From the NCBI GenBank assembly GCA_963726085.1, contig CAVSAR010000001.1, positions 744,001-808,000 on the forward strand: a DNA stretch of 64,000 nt. The letters run 5' to 3'. How positions within the stretch are numbered: the first letter of the stretch is position 1; each line of letters begins with the position of its first letter. Positions 36,406 through 45,577 of this stretch are shown here, one piece after another. The notes beneath the pieces are model-generated. The model was not told the origin of the DNA. It did no database searches and worked only from the letters and a program-made list of their open reading frames with translations. Both the position numbers and the translations under genes were made by a program. The stretch is from ZC4RG30 sp963726085 (GTDB lineage: Bacteria > Pseudomonadota > Gammaproteobacteria > Steroidobacterales > Steroidobacteraceae).

Positions 36406-36954
36406 TCACTTGGCCTTGACGCGCGGATCCTTTTCGCCCAACCCCGGATAATATACAGCGCGATTGTTCATCGACTCGTTGTAGACCTTGCGCTTCTTGA
36501 ACAGCCACTTGCCGTTGACCTTCACCATTTCATCTTCATAGTGACCGAAGTACAGCAGCTGCACATCCTTCTGCGGCGTGTTGTTAGTCAACGCAAACCA
36601 GTACGCCGTCGACTTTGCCGTGTTGCCGGATACATCGATGACGTGATTGATGATCTGGTGACGCGTGCGCGGCCGCGATGTCGCGCCCTCGGGGATATTG
36701 ACCGGGACCGCACCGCCGAATCCTGACATCGCCTTGCGGATCGCGGCCTTGCCGTGCTCGACCCCGCGCACCCAGTCGAGCACGCCGTCATCCGCCCAGG
36801 TCGACATGACGGTCTCGATGTCGCCAGCGTCCACCGCGACCATGTATTTGTTGGACAGGTTCTCGATTTCCGCGCGGTCATCGGCATAGCCGGCAAATGC
36901 CGGAGCGGTGGCCAGCAGGGCCGCGACAGCGGCAATTCGGGATGCGGTGTTCAT
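36406..36954 (-). CDS. Exported SnoaL-like / NTF2-fold protein
   Basis: A 182-residue protein with a signal peptide (1-21, ending AFAG) and an NTF2-like cone fold: NKYMVAVDAGDIETVMSTWADDG, a HGKAAIRKAM helix, HQIINHVIDVSGNTA and VNGKWLFKKRKV. Such proteins may be isomerases, cyclases, hydratases or binding proteins; here it may act on a periplasmic product of the adjacent PQQ dehydrogenase. The start overlaps the dehydrogenase stop as ATGA. Confidence 0.82.
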   Translation of the reverse strand: MNTASRIAAVAALLATAPAFAGYADDRAEIENLSNKYMVAVDAGDIETVMSTWADDGVLDWVRGVEHGKAAIRKAMSGFGGAVPVNIPEGATSRPRTRHQIINHVIDVSGNTAKSTAYWFALTNNTPQKDVQLLYFGHYEDEMVKVNGKWLFKKRKVYNESMNNRAVYYPGLGEKDPRVKAK

Positions 36955-38780
36955 TTGCGAAGCTCCTCATGTATCCAGGTGGACACGTCAACGACACTCT
37001 GTTCGTTCAGCAGATCAGGAAACATCTTGGGCATTGGCGCCTTGGGATTCTTGACGTAGTCGATGGTCGATGCCAAGTCACGGCGCGCAGCCAGCGTGCT
37101 GAGCTTGTGGTCGGCAATGAAATTGCCATCCTCGCCATGGCAGGAGGCACAGACCTGTGCATACAGGCGCCGGCCATTGGCCGCGCCGGTAGCGGCACCG
37201 GCGCCCACTTTGGTCGCATCCGACACCGTGGCCGGGCGCTGGGGGTTGAGCGTCATGATCACCACGCTGGGCATGCCCAGGTCGCCAAACGCGTTGCGGG
37301 AAATGTTGCCCGCGGCAAAGGCCACGTACTGCTTGCCGCCGATGTCGTAGGTCACCAGTCCGCCGGCCATTGCGCCGCCGGCACGCCCCTTGTGCACCAG
37401 TTGTCCGGTCTTGGTATTGAACACCAGCAGGTTGCCGGCCAGATCACCGGCCAGTGTCACGCCGCCAGCAGTGGGGGTAATGCCGGCGATCACCGGCTTC
37501 TCGGCATGGTATTTCCAGCGCACGGCGCCGGTCTCGCTGTCGATGGCCGTGATCCATCCGGTGGTCGGTCCCACCGGCTCGATGGTGCCGCCGAAACTGG
37601 CCTGACCCGGCGCATACTCGGTCTTGCCCAGCTTGACCATGAAGCAGGCATCCACGGCGCCGACCACCAGCAACTTGTTGGCCAGGTCCAGCCCCGGTCC
37701 GTTCCATTCCACGCCACCGGCATATCCGGGGCACATCTTCGAACCCTCTGGCGAGGGCTTCAGATAAATGTGCTCCACCGTGGTCACCGGCGTGCGAAAG
37801 ACCACCTTGCGCGTATCACGATCGACGGCCGTGACGTAGCCATCCTTGCCCGCGATGGCCACCAGGTCGCGAATCTTGCTGTCGCGGTACAGCACCGGCG
37901 CGGCAACCAGATCCAGATCCTGCCAGTCTCCCGGCGAGACCTGATGCCACCACTTGAGCGCGCCAGTGCGTGCATCCAGCACCACCATCGAGTTGGTGAA
38001 CAGGTTGTTGCCAGGCCGATAGCCCATGTCGATGTCCGGCCACGGGTTGCCCACCGAGACAAACAGCTCCCCTGTCGTGGCATCCAGCGACATGGCGCCC
38101 CAGACGCCGCCGCCACCGGTTTTGGCCGACTCCTTGCGGGTCCATGTCTCCGCGCCAGTCTCGTTGCCCATGGGGATGGTGTTGAAGCGCCACAGTTCCT
38201 TGCCGGTCGCCGCGTCAAACGCCATTACCCTGCCACGCACGCCCAGCTCGCTGCCGGCAATCCCCATGTACACCACGCCATCCCAGGCCAACGGCGCCGC
38301 CGAGGCGCCCTCGCCCAGTCCCGGGTCGCCGATCACGTTCTTCCACAGCAACTTGCCAGTGGCCGCATCCAGCGCGATCAGCCGGGTGTCCCCGGTGCCG
38401 CGAAATACGCGGCCGCCCATCACTGCCAGCCCGCGGTTGGACGGAGAATAGGTGCCTTCGTCTGAGGTGTGGCTGACTTTCCAGCGCACCGCGCAGGTCG
38501 TTGCATCCAGCGCCACGGTCTCGGCGCCGGTGTTGGTGTAGATGACGCCATCCACCACCACCAGCCCGGAATGAAATGAAGTCGGCCCGTCGATCTGCAC
38601 GCGACACACTTCGCCCAGCTGCGCGGCATTGTCCGGCGTGATCTGCTTGAGCGGCGAGTACCGCTGCCCGTTGAGGCGATTGTTATAGCTGGGCCACTGC
38701 CCGCCCGGCGTCGCATCCTGGGCTAACGCCGCGCCGCTGACCGCCACGGCAGCCACTATGGAAACTATCCAGACACGCAT
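36951..38780 (-). CDS. PQQ-dependent quinohemoprotein dehydrogenase 1
   Basis: A periplasmic alcohol-dehydrogenase-type enzyme of 609 residues with a signal peptide (1-20, ending ALAQ). The eight-bladed propeller has repeated AxDxxTGxxxW motifs, for example ALDAATGKLLW and AFDAATGKELW. The Ca/PQQ glutamate lies in AGSELGVRGRV and the catalytic aspartate region is DWQDLDLV. The C-terminal cytochrome c domain has CASCHG (heme Cys544, Cys547, His548). The vicinal Cys-Cys pair near the PQQ in many relatives was not found, unlike dehydrogenase 2. Substrate unknown; it heads the operon with the SnoaL-like and oxygenase 1 genes. Confidence 0.88.
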   Translation of the reverse strand: MRVWIVSIVAAVAVSGAALAQDATPGGQWPSYNNRLNGQRYSPLKQITPDNAAQLGEVCRVQIDGPTSFHSGLVVVDGVIYTNTGAETVALDATTCAVRWKVSHTSDEGTYSPSNRGLAVMGGRVFRGTGDTRLIALDAATGKLLWKNVIGDPGLGEGASAAPLAWDGVVYMGIAGSELGVRGRVMAFDAATGKELWRFNTIPMGNETGAETWTRKESAKTGGGGVWGAMSLDATTGELFVSVGNPWPDIDMGYRPGNNLFTNSMVVLDARTGALKWWHQVSPGDWQDLDLVAAPVLYRDSKIRDLVAIAGKDGYVTAVDRDTRKVVFRTPVTTVEHIYLKPSPEGSKMCPGYAGGVEWNGPGLDLANKLLVVGAVDACFMVKLGKTEYAPGQASFGGTIEPVGPTTGWITAIDSETGAVRWKYHAEKPVIAGITPTAGGVTLAGDLAGNLLVFNTKTGQLVHKGRAGGAMAGGLVTYDIGGKQYVAFAAGNISRNAFGDLGMPSVVIMTLNPQRPATVSDATKVGAGAATGAANGRRLYAQVCASCHGEDGNFIADHKLSTLAARRDLASTIDYVKNPKAPMPKMFPDLLNEQSVVDVSTWIHEELRK

Positions 38781-38847
38781 GACCCACTACCCCCCGCGCA
38801 GACCGGTTGTGTTGATTGCTGCTGCGCCGAAGGGCGCTAGCCTAGCA

Positions 38848-40659
38848 TCACTCGGCCTCGCCCGAAGGGGTGTACCAGATGGGCGACGACCAGGCGCGTT
38901 CCTGGATCCAGATGGGCGCCTTGGTCTGCGCCGGATCAATCCCCAGTGCCACCGCATCATAGGTGGACTGGCGCGGCGTCGGTATTTCCAGGACGCGCAC
39001 GTAGTAGAACGCCCGCAAACGCGAATCAAAATCCGGGTCCTTCCAGACCGCAGACAACTCCACTGCGCCGATGTTGTTGCTAAAGGTGGCCGTGGCCGCA
39101 TCCACCGTATTGCCCACCACCGGCAACTTGCCATTGGCACCGATCCGGCGATCCCCCGACCAGGCAACGTCATAGATCTTCTCGTGCGTCGCGCCTGATG
39201 CATCCACCCAGCCCTTGACCATCTGGATGCGGTCGAGGTTGCCGCTGCGTTCATCCTTGTTTGCGTGCACCAGGAAGCTGGGGGCCCGGCCGCCCGGGGC
39301 TGGGGCCAGGTCCCTGCCCATGGGCACGCCACGCGCATAGCCCACTGCGGCCAGATCACGGGCCTTGGCATCCGCGGCATTGAATCCGAATCCGCCAAAC
39401 ACGCGCAGCGCGATGCGTGGTCCGGAGGTCGCATACACTTCCTTGCGCTGGAAGGCGTCGAATATGCCTTGCCGTGTGTTCTCGTGCGCCCAGACGCCGG
39501 CCAGTCCCGAGGCCGACAGCTCCCAGATCGGGAAATTGCTCTTGTCCAGCGGGCGCTTGTCGGTTGCCATCTGGTTGGCCAGCTTGCCGTAGAAGTTGGA
39601 CTCCTCGACCGACACCAGGCTGTTGTGCGAGTCAGTACTGCCGATCAATCCGAACTTGTAGGGATTGACGCCGATGGATTGTTCACGCGCCATGCCATCC
39701 ATCAGCGCGGTGCGCGCGAACGAGGCGATGGTCACCTTGGCCGGTGGTCCGGTCAGCAGCTTGTTGCGTATCTCGAAGCCCGCAAATTCGTCATTGGGTG
39801 ACAACGACGGATCCGTTTCGGAGGTTCCCTTGGTCTGGGTGATTTCCATCACCCGCTCCCAATGCATGCGCTCGCGCGCGTAGGCAGCTGTCTGCGGCTT
39901 GCCATCGCTGTCCACCTTGTCGAACATCAGGCCATTGGACATGTTCGAGTTGTGCGGAATGGCGATGAACTGGGCACCGGTGGCGGCGCTGGTCATGCGC
40001 AGCCACGCCCACAGATCCTCCGGGCGCGAGCTGTCGTAGGAGCTGAAGGGCAGGAAGCGGCTGGCTGTGGCCGCGTCTGCCGGGGTAAACACCACCCGGT
40101 GCAGGTTCTGGTAGCCGGGCATCGCCGACCACTCCCAACCGATCAACGCCGTGAATTTTCCCGGTATGTTGTTGCGATCGGCAAAGGCCACCTGCTGCTT
40201 CCAGGCGTTGGCGCGGATGCGGTCACTGTACAGGTCGCGCAGCAGGTCTTTGCCGCCGCCAGTGTTGATCGCCGCCACCTCGCCGAATACCGCGCGCTTG
40301 TTGTCCTTTTCCAGAGCCGCCAGGCGCCGGCCCGATTCAGTGGCCATGACGTCCGGATCGTCATGGTCGAGGCTAATCTGCAGGCGCAGCATCTCGGCGT
40401 GATCGGCCACCACCAGGAAATCCAGGGGCCGCTCGATGCGGATCTTCTGCCGGGTAACCGGATGCAGCACCGGCAAGCCGCGCGCGTAGCGGAACGCGAC
40501 GTCAGGATCCGCCAGGTAGTTGCCGGTGGCATACGCGTCCACAGAATGTGCGGTATGCAGGTGCGTATCGCCCCAGTACAGGTGGGTCTCCTCGCCGCTG
40601 GCGCACTGCGCAGCGGCAGCCAAAAGGATCAGCCCCGGGAGAATAATTGTTCTTTTCAT
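38848..40659 (-). CDS. Exported DUF3604 (PHP-like) protein
   Basis: A 603-residue protein with a signal peptide (about 1-22, ending CASGE). The N-terminal YWGDTHLHTAHSVDA resembles the metal-binding start of PHP-type phosphoesterases, and later LVVADHAEML, IAIPHNSNMSNG and GSTDSHNS add likely metal ligands. DUF3604 proteins are common in marine and soil bacteria, with no assigned reaction. The ATG at 40659 gives the signal peptide; the frame is open to 40776 but that extension is not signal-like. It lies 67 bases upstream of the PQQ dehydrogenase 1 gene on the same strand. Confidence 0.85.
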   Translation of the reverse strand: MKRTIILPGLILLAAAAQCASGEETHLYWGDTHLHTAHSVDAYATGNYLADPDVAFRYARGLPVLHPVTRQKIRIERPLDFLVVADHAEMLRLQISLDHDDPDVMATESGRRLAALEKDNKRAVFGEVAAINTGGGKDLLRDLYSDRIRANAWKQQVAFADRNNIPGKFTALIGWEWSAMPGYQNLHRVVFTPADAATASRFLPFSSYDSSRPEDLWAWLRMTSAATGAQFIAIPHNSNMSNGLMFDKVDSDGKPQTAAYARERMHWERVMEITQTKGTSETDPSLSPNDEFAGFEIRNKLLTGPPAKVTIASFARTALMDGMAREQSIGVNPYKFGLIGSTDSHNSLVSVEESNFYGKLANQMATDKRPLDKSNFPIWELSASGLAGVWAHENTRQGIFDAFQRKEVYATSGPRIALRVFGGFGFNAADAKARDLAAVGYARGVPMGRDLAPAPGGRAPSFLVHANKDERSGNLDRIQMVKGWVDASGATHEKIYDVAWSGDRRIGANGKLPVVGNTVDAATATFSNNIGAVELSAVWKDPDFDSRLRAFYYVRVLEIPTPRQSTYDAVALGIDPAQTKAPIWIQERAWSSPIWYTPSGEAE

Positions 40660-40697
40660 GCGGCCGATTGCAGCACGTGCCGCCTTGGCCGTGCAAC

Positions 40698-41489
40698 TTA
40701 CTGGCCCTGCTGTGATAACCAGGGCTGGGCCCATGCAAGCCCTGCCAGCGTGCTGCCTTGCGGCAGGTACTCGCACCCCACGTAGCCGCCATAGCCCAGC
40801 GCGTCGATGTGTGCCAGCACGCGGTTGAAATTGATTTCGCCCGATCCGGGCTCGTGTCGACCTGGATTGTCCGCAATCTGGATGTGCCCGATGGCGGGCA
40901 GCAGCCGTTCGATGGAACGCATCAGGTCGCCCTGCATGACCTGCATATGGTAGACGTCATACTGCAGGCGCAGGTTCGGGCGCGCGGCCCTGGCAATGCA
41001 CTCCATCGCCAGCGTCGTACCATCCAGCAGGTACCCGGGCACGTCGCGCGTGTTGATGGGTTCAATCAGTGCCGTCGCATCAATCAGCGCCAGCCTGTCG
41101 GCAGCGCGCGCAATGCTATCGACGAACTGGTCCAGGTGCCGTCGGCGATCGGCGCCGGCCGGCAGCAATCCGGCCATCACGTGCACGCAACGGCAGCCCG
41201 TGGCCTGCGCATAGGCTAGCGCCTGCTCGATGCTGGCATCGAAGTCAGCCTCCCTGCCCGGCAGCGAGGCGATGCCACGCTCGCCTGCCTCGGCCCGCCC
41301 GGGTGGCACGTTGAACAAGACCATGGGCACACCGACTTCGCGCAGGCGCCCGGCAAGGACTTGCGGCTCGACGGCATAGGGAAACTGGCATTCCACCGCC
41401 TTGAAGCCCGCCCTGGCGGCAGCATCGATGCGATCCAGGAACGGCAGTTCGTTGAACAGCGTGGAGATGTTGGCGGCGAGGCGCGGCAT
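40698..41489 (-). CDS. Hydroxypyruvate isomerase (Hyi)-family TIM-barrel protein
   Basis: A 263-residue xylose-isomerase-like TIM barrel. MPRLAANISTLFNELPFLDRI is close to the Hyi N-terminus (split here at the start), followed by FKAVECQFPY. Glu in LIEPINTRDVPGY and QYDVYHMQVMQGD give metal-ligand candidates, and GHIQIADNPGRHEPGSGEIN is diagnostic, with GCEYLPQG near the end. Family members isomerise hydroxypyruvate or 2-oxo-tetronate. Glycolate genes are encoded elsewhere in this window, so a link with glyoxylate metabolism is possible but inferred. Confidence 0.85.
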   Translation of the reverse strand: MPRLAANISTLFNELPFLDRIDAAARAGFKAVECQFPYAVEPQVLAGRLREVGVPMVLFNVPPGRAEAGERGIASLPGREADFDASIEQALAYAQATGCRCVHVMAGLLPAGADRRRHLDQFVDSIARAADRLALIDATALIEPINTRDVPGYLLDGTTLAMECIARAARPNLRLQYDVYHMQVMQGDLMRSIERLLPAIGHIQIADNPGRHEPGSGEINFNRVLAHIDALGYGGYVGCEYLPQGSTLAGLAWAQPWLSQQGQ

Positions 41490-41575
41490 GGCGTAACCAT
41501 ACCCCGCTGCGGTGGGCCAGTGATACGCTTTGATCCTGCCAGATTCGTGAACAAACCGGCGGGGGCCAGCAAGAG

Positions 41576-42517
41576 ATGACGATTATTGTTACCGGTGCGA
41601 CCGGCGGCTTCGGGCGGGCGGCAACAGCGCTGCTGCTGGAGCGTATTCCGCCAACACGGCTGATCCTGACCACGCGCAAGCCCGAACTGCTGGCCGACCT
41701 GGCCGCCCGTGGTGTATCGGTGCGCAAGGCCGACTTCGACCATCCGGACACCCTGGGTGCGGCCTTTGCCGGAGGTGACCGGATGCTGCTCATTAGCACC
41801 GCCCGCGTTGGCTCGCGCGTACAGCAGCATGAGAATGCCGCCCGGGCCGCGGTCAAGGCCGGCGTCAAGCACATCGTGTACACGTCCATACTCAGCGCCG
41901 ACAAGCCCGACAACCCCGCCATCGTCAAGCTCGACCACCGCGCCACCGAACTGGCCATCGAGGCGTCAGGTGCGGCCTGGACATTCCTGCGCGACAGCCA
42001 GTACGCCGAGGCCATTGCCATGGCGGTCATTCCGCCAGCCCTGGCATCAGGCGCATTGCCGGACAACGCGCATGACGGACCCATCGCCTTTGTGTCGCGC
42101 GACGACTGCGTGGCCAGCGCGGTGGGCGCACTGACCACTGACGGCCACGAGCGACGCGCCTACGACATCACCGGTCCTGAATTGCTGAGCTTCCCCAAGG
42201 CGGTGGCCATGGCCGCGCAGATCGCGGGGCGGCCGATTGACTACCGGCGGGTCAGCGACGCGCAGATGTTCGCCTACTTTGATTCCCTGGGCGTGCCCCG
42301 GCATGCGTCGGACGATCCGACCGCCGGCCCGATTCCCTGGTCCAGCGATGACATGGTGACGTTCGGACAGTCGATCCGCGAGGGCTATTTCAACATCCTG
42401 TCCGACAGCGTGCTGAAACTGACGGGAAAAGCACCGCGATCACTGCGATCGGTGCTGGAACAGTATCAACACACCTGGCCCAAGGCGCAGGCGTCACCGG
42501 AGATGGGAAACAAATGA
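41576..42517 (+). CDS. NmrA-like NAD(P)-binding oxidoreductase
   Basis: A 313-residue atypical SDR of the NmrA/QorB group. The nucleotide-binding motif is VTGATGGFGRAAT (5-17). GVKHIVYTSIL is the typical central strand and FVSRDDCVASAVGAL the C-terminal part. It lacks the YxxxK pair of classical SDRs. QorB-like enzymes reduce quinones, but activity here is unproven. The stop overlaps the PQQ dehydrogenase 2 start as ATGA, so the two are co-translated. Confidence 0.85.
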   Translation: MTIIVTGATGGFGRAATALLLERIPPTRLILTTRKPELLADLAARGVSVRKADFDHPDTLGAAFAGGDRMLLISTARVGSRVQQHENAARAAVKAGVKHIVYTSILSADKPDNPAIVKLDHRATELAIEASGAAWTFLRDSQYAEAIAMAVIPPALASGALPDNAHDGPIAFVSRDDCVASAVGALTTDGHERRAYDITGPELLSFPKAVAMAAQIAGRPIDYRRVSDAQMFAYFDSLGVPRHASDDPTAGPIPWSSDDMVTFGQSIREGYFNILSDSVLKLTGKAPRSLRSVLEQYQHTWPKAQASPEMGNK

Positions 42518-44640
42518 ATCGACAGCTGATTACCCTGTGCTGTGCGGCGTTGCTGGCGGCCTGCAGCAAGCCCCGTCCCCCGGCGCCGCCGCCGGCACCG
42601 GTGTCGCGCATTGCGCAGGTCGACGACGCACGCCTCAACAACGCCGACGCCGAACCGCAGAACTGGCTGGCGCACGGCGGGGACCAGCAGGCACACCGTT
42701 TCTCCGGACTGGACCAGATCACTCCCGCCAACATCGCCGGGCTCCAGCCGGCGTGGTCCCTGGACCTGGATACCACGCGTGGACAGGAGTCCACGCCGCT
42801 GGTGGTCGACGGGGTCATCTACGTGACCACGGCCTGGAGCAAGGTGTATGCAGTCAACGCCAAGACCGGCGTGAAGCTGTGGAGCTTCGACCCGAAGGTG
42901 CCGGGCCCTGCGGCGGCGAAGAACTGTTGCGATGTGGTCAGTCGCGGCGCGGCGGTTTACCACGGCAAGGTGTACGTGGGCACGTATGACGGCCGCCTGA
43001 TCGCCCTCGACGCTGCCACCGGAACGCCGGTCTGGACGGCCGTCACCGCCGACCCAGGAGAGATGTACACCATCAGCGGCGCACCGCGCGTCGGCGCCGG
43101 CCTGGTGTTCATCGGCAATGGCGGCGGGGAATTCGGCGGACGCGGCTACGTCACCGCCTACAACGCCGACACCGGAGAACAGGCCTGGCGCTTCTACACC
43201 GTGCCCGGCGACCCGGACAAGCCCGATGGTGAAGTCTCGGACGAGACCATGGCCAAACTGGCGCAACCGACGTGGTTTGGTCCCTACGACGGGCACCGCG
43301 GTGGCGGCATGGTGTGGAACTCCATTGTCTACGACCCGCAGTTCGACCAGGTTTACCTGGCCACTGGCAATGGTTTCCCGTGGCCGCGCCTGTTCCGGTC
43401 CCAGGGCAAGGGCGACAACCTGTTCATCTGCTCGGTAGTGGCCCTCGATGCCAAGACCGGCCACTACAAGTGGCATTACCAGGAGACCCCTGGCGACAGT
43501 TGGGACTATGACTCGGTCGCCGACATGATCCTGGCGGACCTGACCATCGGCGGCACGCCGCGGCAGGTGCTGATGCACACGCCCAAGAACGGTTTCTTCT
43601 ACAACATCGACCGGCGCGATGGAAAACTCATCTCCGCCGAACCGTACGTCCCGGGCGTCACCTGGGCTTCGCACGTGGACCTGACGACTGGCCGGCCGGT
43701 GGTGTCGCCCACGGCCTACTACACGAACAAGCCGGTGCGCCTGAGTCCGGGTGAAGGCGGTGGCCACTCCTGGCAACCCACGGCATTCAGTCCCAAGACC
43801 GGCTACATGTACCTGCAGGCCAACGCCCACGCCAGCACGCGCTACATCCCGCGCGACAGCTACAAGTTCGTCAAGGGCATGGACTATCTGGGCCTGTGGC
43901 ACTTCGTCCAGCACGGCCCCAACGAAGTACCACCCAAGCCCGACCCCAATGCACCCAAGCCGGATACGTACCTGCTGGCGTGGGATCCGGTGGCGCAGAA
44001 GGCCGCGTGGAAATCCCCCGGCCCCGGCAATGGCGTGCTGGCCACCGCGGGCAACCTGGTATTCCAGGGGCACAGCCGGGACGTGATCATGGGCAGCCTC
44101 GAGGCGTACCGCGCGGACACCGGTGAGCGTGTCTGGCAACACGACACGCCCAATGCCATCACCAGCGGACCGGTCAGCTACAGCGTGGATGGCGAACAGT
44201 ACATCCTGGCGGTCAGCGGCGCCGGTGGCGGGTCCATCATCGCCGCGCCCCAGGTGGTACGGCAGCGGCAAGTCGGCCGACTCGTGGCATTCAAGCTCGG
44301 AGGCACCGCGCAGCTGCCGGCCGATCCGCCGCCTGCCGGCCCCATGGTGGCAGTCAACGAAAAGTGGCCCGCCGCCACGGTGGCCCACGGCAAGGACCTG
44401 TATGTGGAGTTCTGTGGCCGCTGCCACGGACTGGGAACGCGCGGATCAAACATCGTACCTGACCTGCGCCGCTCCCCTGCGCTGGCCAATGCCGTACTGT
44501 GGAAGTCGATAGTCGAGGACGGCGCACTGGCGGCCAACGGCATGATTGCCTGGAAGTCGCTGATGCCAGAAGGCGCCGCCGAGATCATCCGCGCCTATGT
44601 GGCCGAGGAAACGCGCCAGCAGATTACCGCGAAGCCTTAG
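42514..44640 (+). CDS. PQQ-dependent quinohemoprotein alcohol dehydrogenase 2 (lipoprotein)
   Basis: A 708-residue dehydrogenase with a lipoprotein signal (LLAACSKP, Cys17), so probably membrane-anchored in the periplasm. The propeller has ALDAATGTPVW and ALDAKTGHYKW repeats. The vicinal cysteine pair is in KNCCDVVSRG, the calcium glutamate in GGEFGGRGYV, and the catalytic region GDSWDYD. The C-terminal cytochrome c site is CGRCHG (Cys634, Cys637, His638). It is like type II alcohol dehydrogenases that pass electrons to the respiratory chain. Substrate not determined. It follows the NmrA-like gene and precedes hemF by ten bases. Confidence 0.9.
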   Translation: MNRQLITLCCAALLAACSKPRPPAPPPAPVSRIAQVDDARLNNADAEPQNWLAHGGDQQAHRFSGLDQITPANIAGLQPAWSLDLDTTRGQESTPLVVDGVIYVTTAWSKVYAVNAKTGVKLWSFDPKVPGPAAAKNCCDVVSRGAAVYHGKVYVGTYDGRLIALDAATGTPVWTAVTADPGEMYTISGAPRVGAGLVFIGNGGGEFGGRGYVTAYNADTGEQAWRFYTVPGDPDKPDGEVSDETMAKLAQPTWFGPYDGHRGGGMVWNSIVYDPQFDQVYLATGNGFPWPRLFRSQGKGDNLFICSVVALDAKTGHYKWHYQETPGDSWDYDSVADMILADLTIGGTPRQVLMHTPKNGFFYNIDRRDGKLISAEPYVPGVTWASHVDLTTGRPVVSPTAYYTNKPVRLSPGEGGGHSWQPTAFSPKTGYMYLQANAHASTRYIPRDSYKFVKGMDYLGLWHFVQHGPNEVPPKPDPNAPKPDTYLLAWDPVAQKAAWKSPGPGNGVLATAGNLVFQGHSRDVIMGSLEAYRADTGERVWQHDTPNAITSGPVSYSVDGEQYILAVSGAGGGSIIAAPQVVRQRQVGRLVAFKLGGTAQLPADPPPAGPMVAVNEKWPAATVAHGKDLYVEFCGRCHGLGTRGSNIVPDLRRSPALANAVLWKSIVEDGALAANGMIAWKSLMPEGAAEIIRAYVAEETRQQITAKP

Positions 44641-44650
44641 AATCCCCACG

Positions 44651-45577
44651 ATGAATGAAGAACGCGCAGCGCAGGTGCTGGACTTCCTGCGTTCGCTGCA
44701 GGACCGGCTCTGCGATACGTTCGGCGGCGCGATGGGCGGCACGTTCCTGCGCGATGCCTGGGAGCGCGAACCCGGCGCAGGCAAGCTGCTGGGCAGTGGC
44801 GTGACTGCGGTGCAGGAAGGCGGCGGCGTATTCGAGCGCGCCGGAGTGGCGCTGTCGGACGTGCGCGGCTCGCAGTTGCCGCCCGCGGCCACCGCGCGCA
44901 ATCCGCAGCTTGCCGGCCGCGACTATCGGGCCATGGGCGTGTCGGTGGTCATGCACCCGCGCAATCCGCATGCGCCCACCAGCCACCTCAACGTGCGCTA
45001 CTTCAATGCCGGCGACGTCTGGTGGTTTGGCGGCGGATTTGACCTGACGCCCTACATTCCCTATGACCAGGACTGCATCGCCTGGCATCGCGCTGCACGC
45101 GATGCCTGTCTGGCGGCATCGCCGAAGTTCTATGCGATAGCGCGCCATCACTGCGACGACTACTTCTTCCTCAAGCATCGCGGCGAGGCCCGCGGCATCG
45201 GTGGCATCTTCTACGACGACCTCAATGAATCAACACCCGACACGCCACTGGGCTGGGAGCAGGGATTTGAACTGATGCGCCGGGTGGGCACGGGGTTTCA
45301 CGACGCCTATCGCGACATCATCCGGTTGCGGCATGACACTGCGTTTACGCAGCGCGAACGCGACTACCAGCTGTATCGGCGGGGCCGGTACGTGGAGTTC
45401 AACCTGGTGTTCGACCGCGGCACACTTTTCGGGCTGCAGTCCGGCGGCCGCACCGAGTCCATCCTGATGTCGATGCCGCCCGAGGCGCGCTGGGCCTACC
45501 GCAGCCCTGACGCCGGGCTCGACGAGAAGCTGCTGCCTTACCTGACGACGCTAAGAGGCAACGACTGGCTGGCCTAG
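44651..45577 (+). CDS. hemF: Oxygen-dependent coproporphyrinogen III oxidase
   Basis: Converts coproporphyrinogen III to protoporphyrinogen IX with O2 in heme synthesis. The 308-residue protein contains PHAPTSHLNVRYF, WWFGGGFDLTPYIPY and GIGGIFYDDLN, all diagnostic, and YVEFNLVFDRGTLFGLQSGGRTESI near the end (in two stretches). The start is the ATG at 44651; the frame is open upstream into the dehydrogenase gene. A heme enzyme directly after a heme-binding dehydrogenase is a suggestive order. Its end overlaps the convergent oxygenase 2 gene by 27 bases. Confidence 0.96.
   Translation: MNEERAAQVLDFLRSLQDRLCDTFGGAMGGTFLRDAWEREPGAGKLLGSGVTAVQEGGGVFERAGVALSDVRGSQLPPAATARNPQLAGRDYRAMGVSVVMHPRNPHAPTSHLNVRYFNAGDVWWFGGGFDLTPYIPYDQDCIAWHRAARDACLAASPKFYAIARHHCDDYFFLKHRGEARGIGGIFYDDLNESTPDTPLGWEQGFELMRRVGTGFHDAYRDIIRLRHDTAFTQRERDYQLYRRGRYVEFNLVFDRGTLFGLQSGGRTESILMSMPPEARWAYRSPDAGLDEKLLPYLTTLRGNDWLA

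Noticed and set aside
42466..44427. 653-codon minus-strand frame opposite PQQ dehydrogenase 2
   Set aside because: Antisense shadow in GC-rich DNA; His/Val/Gly-rich composition without a domain.
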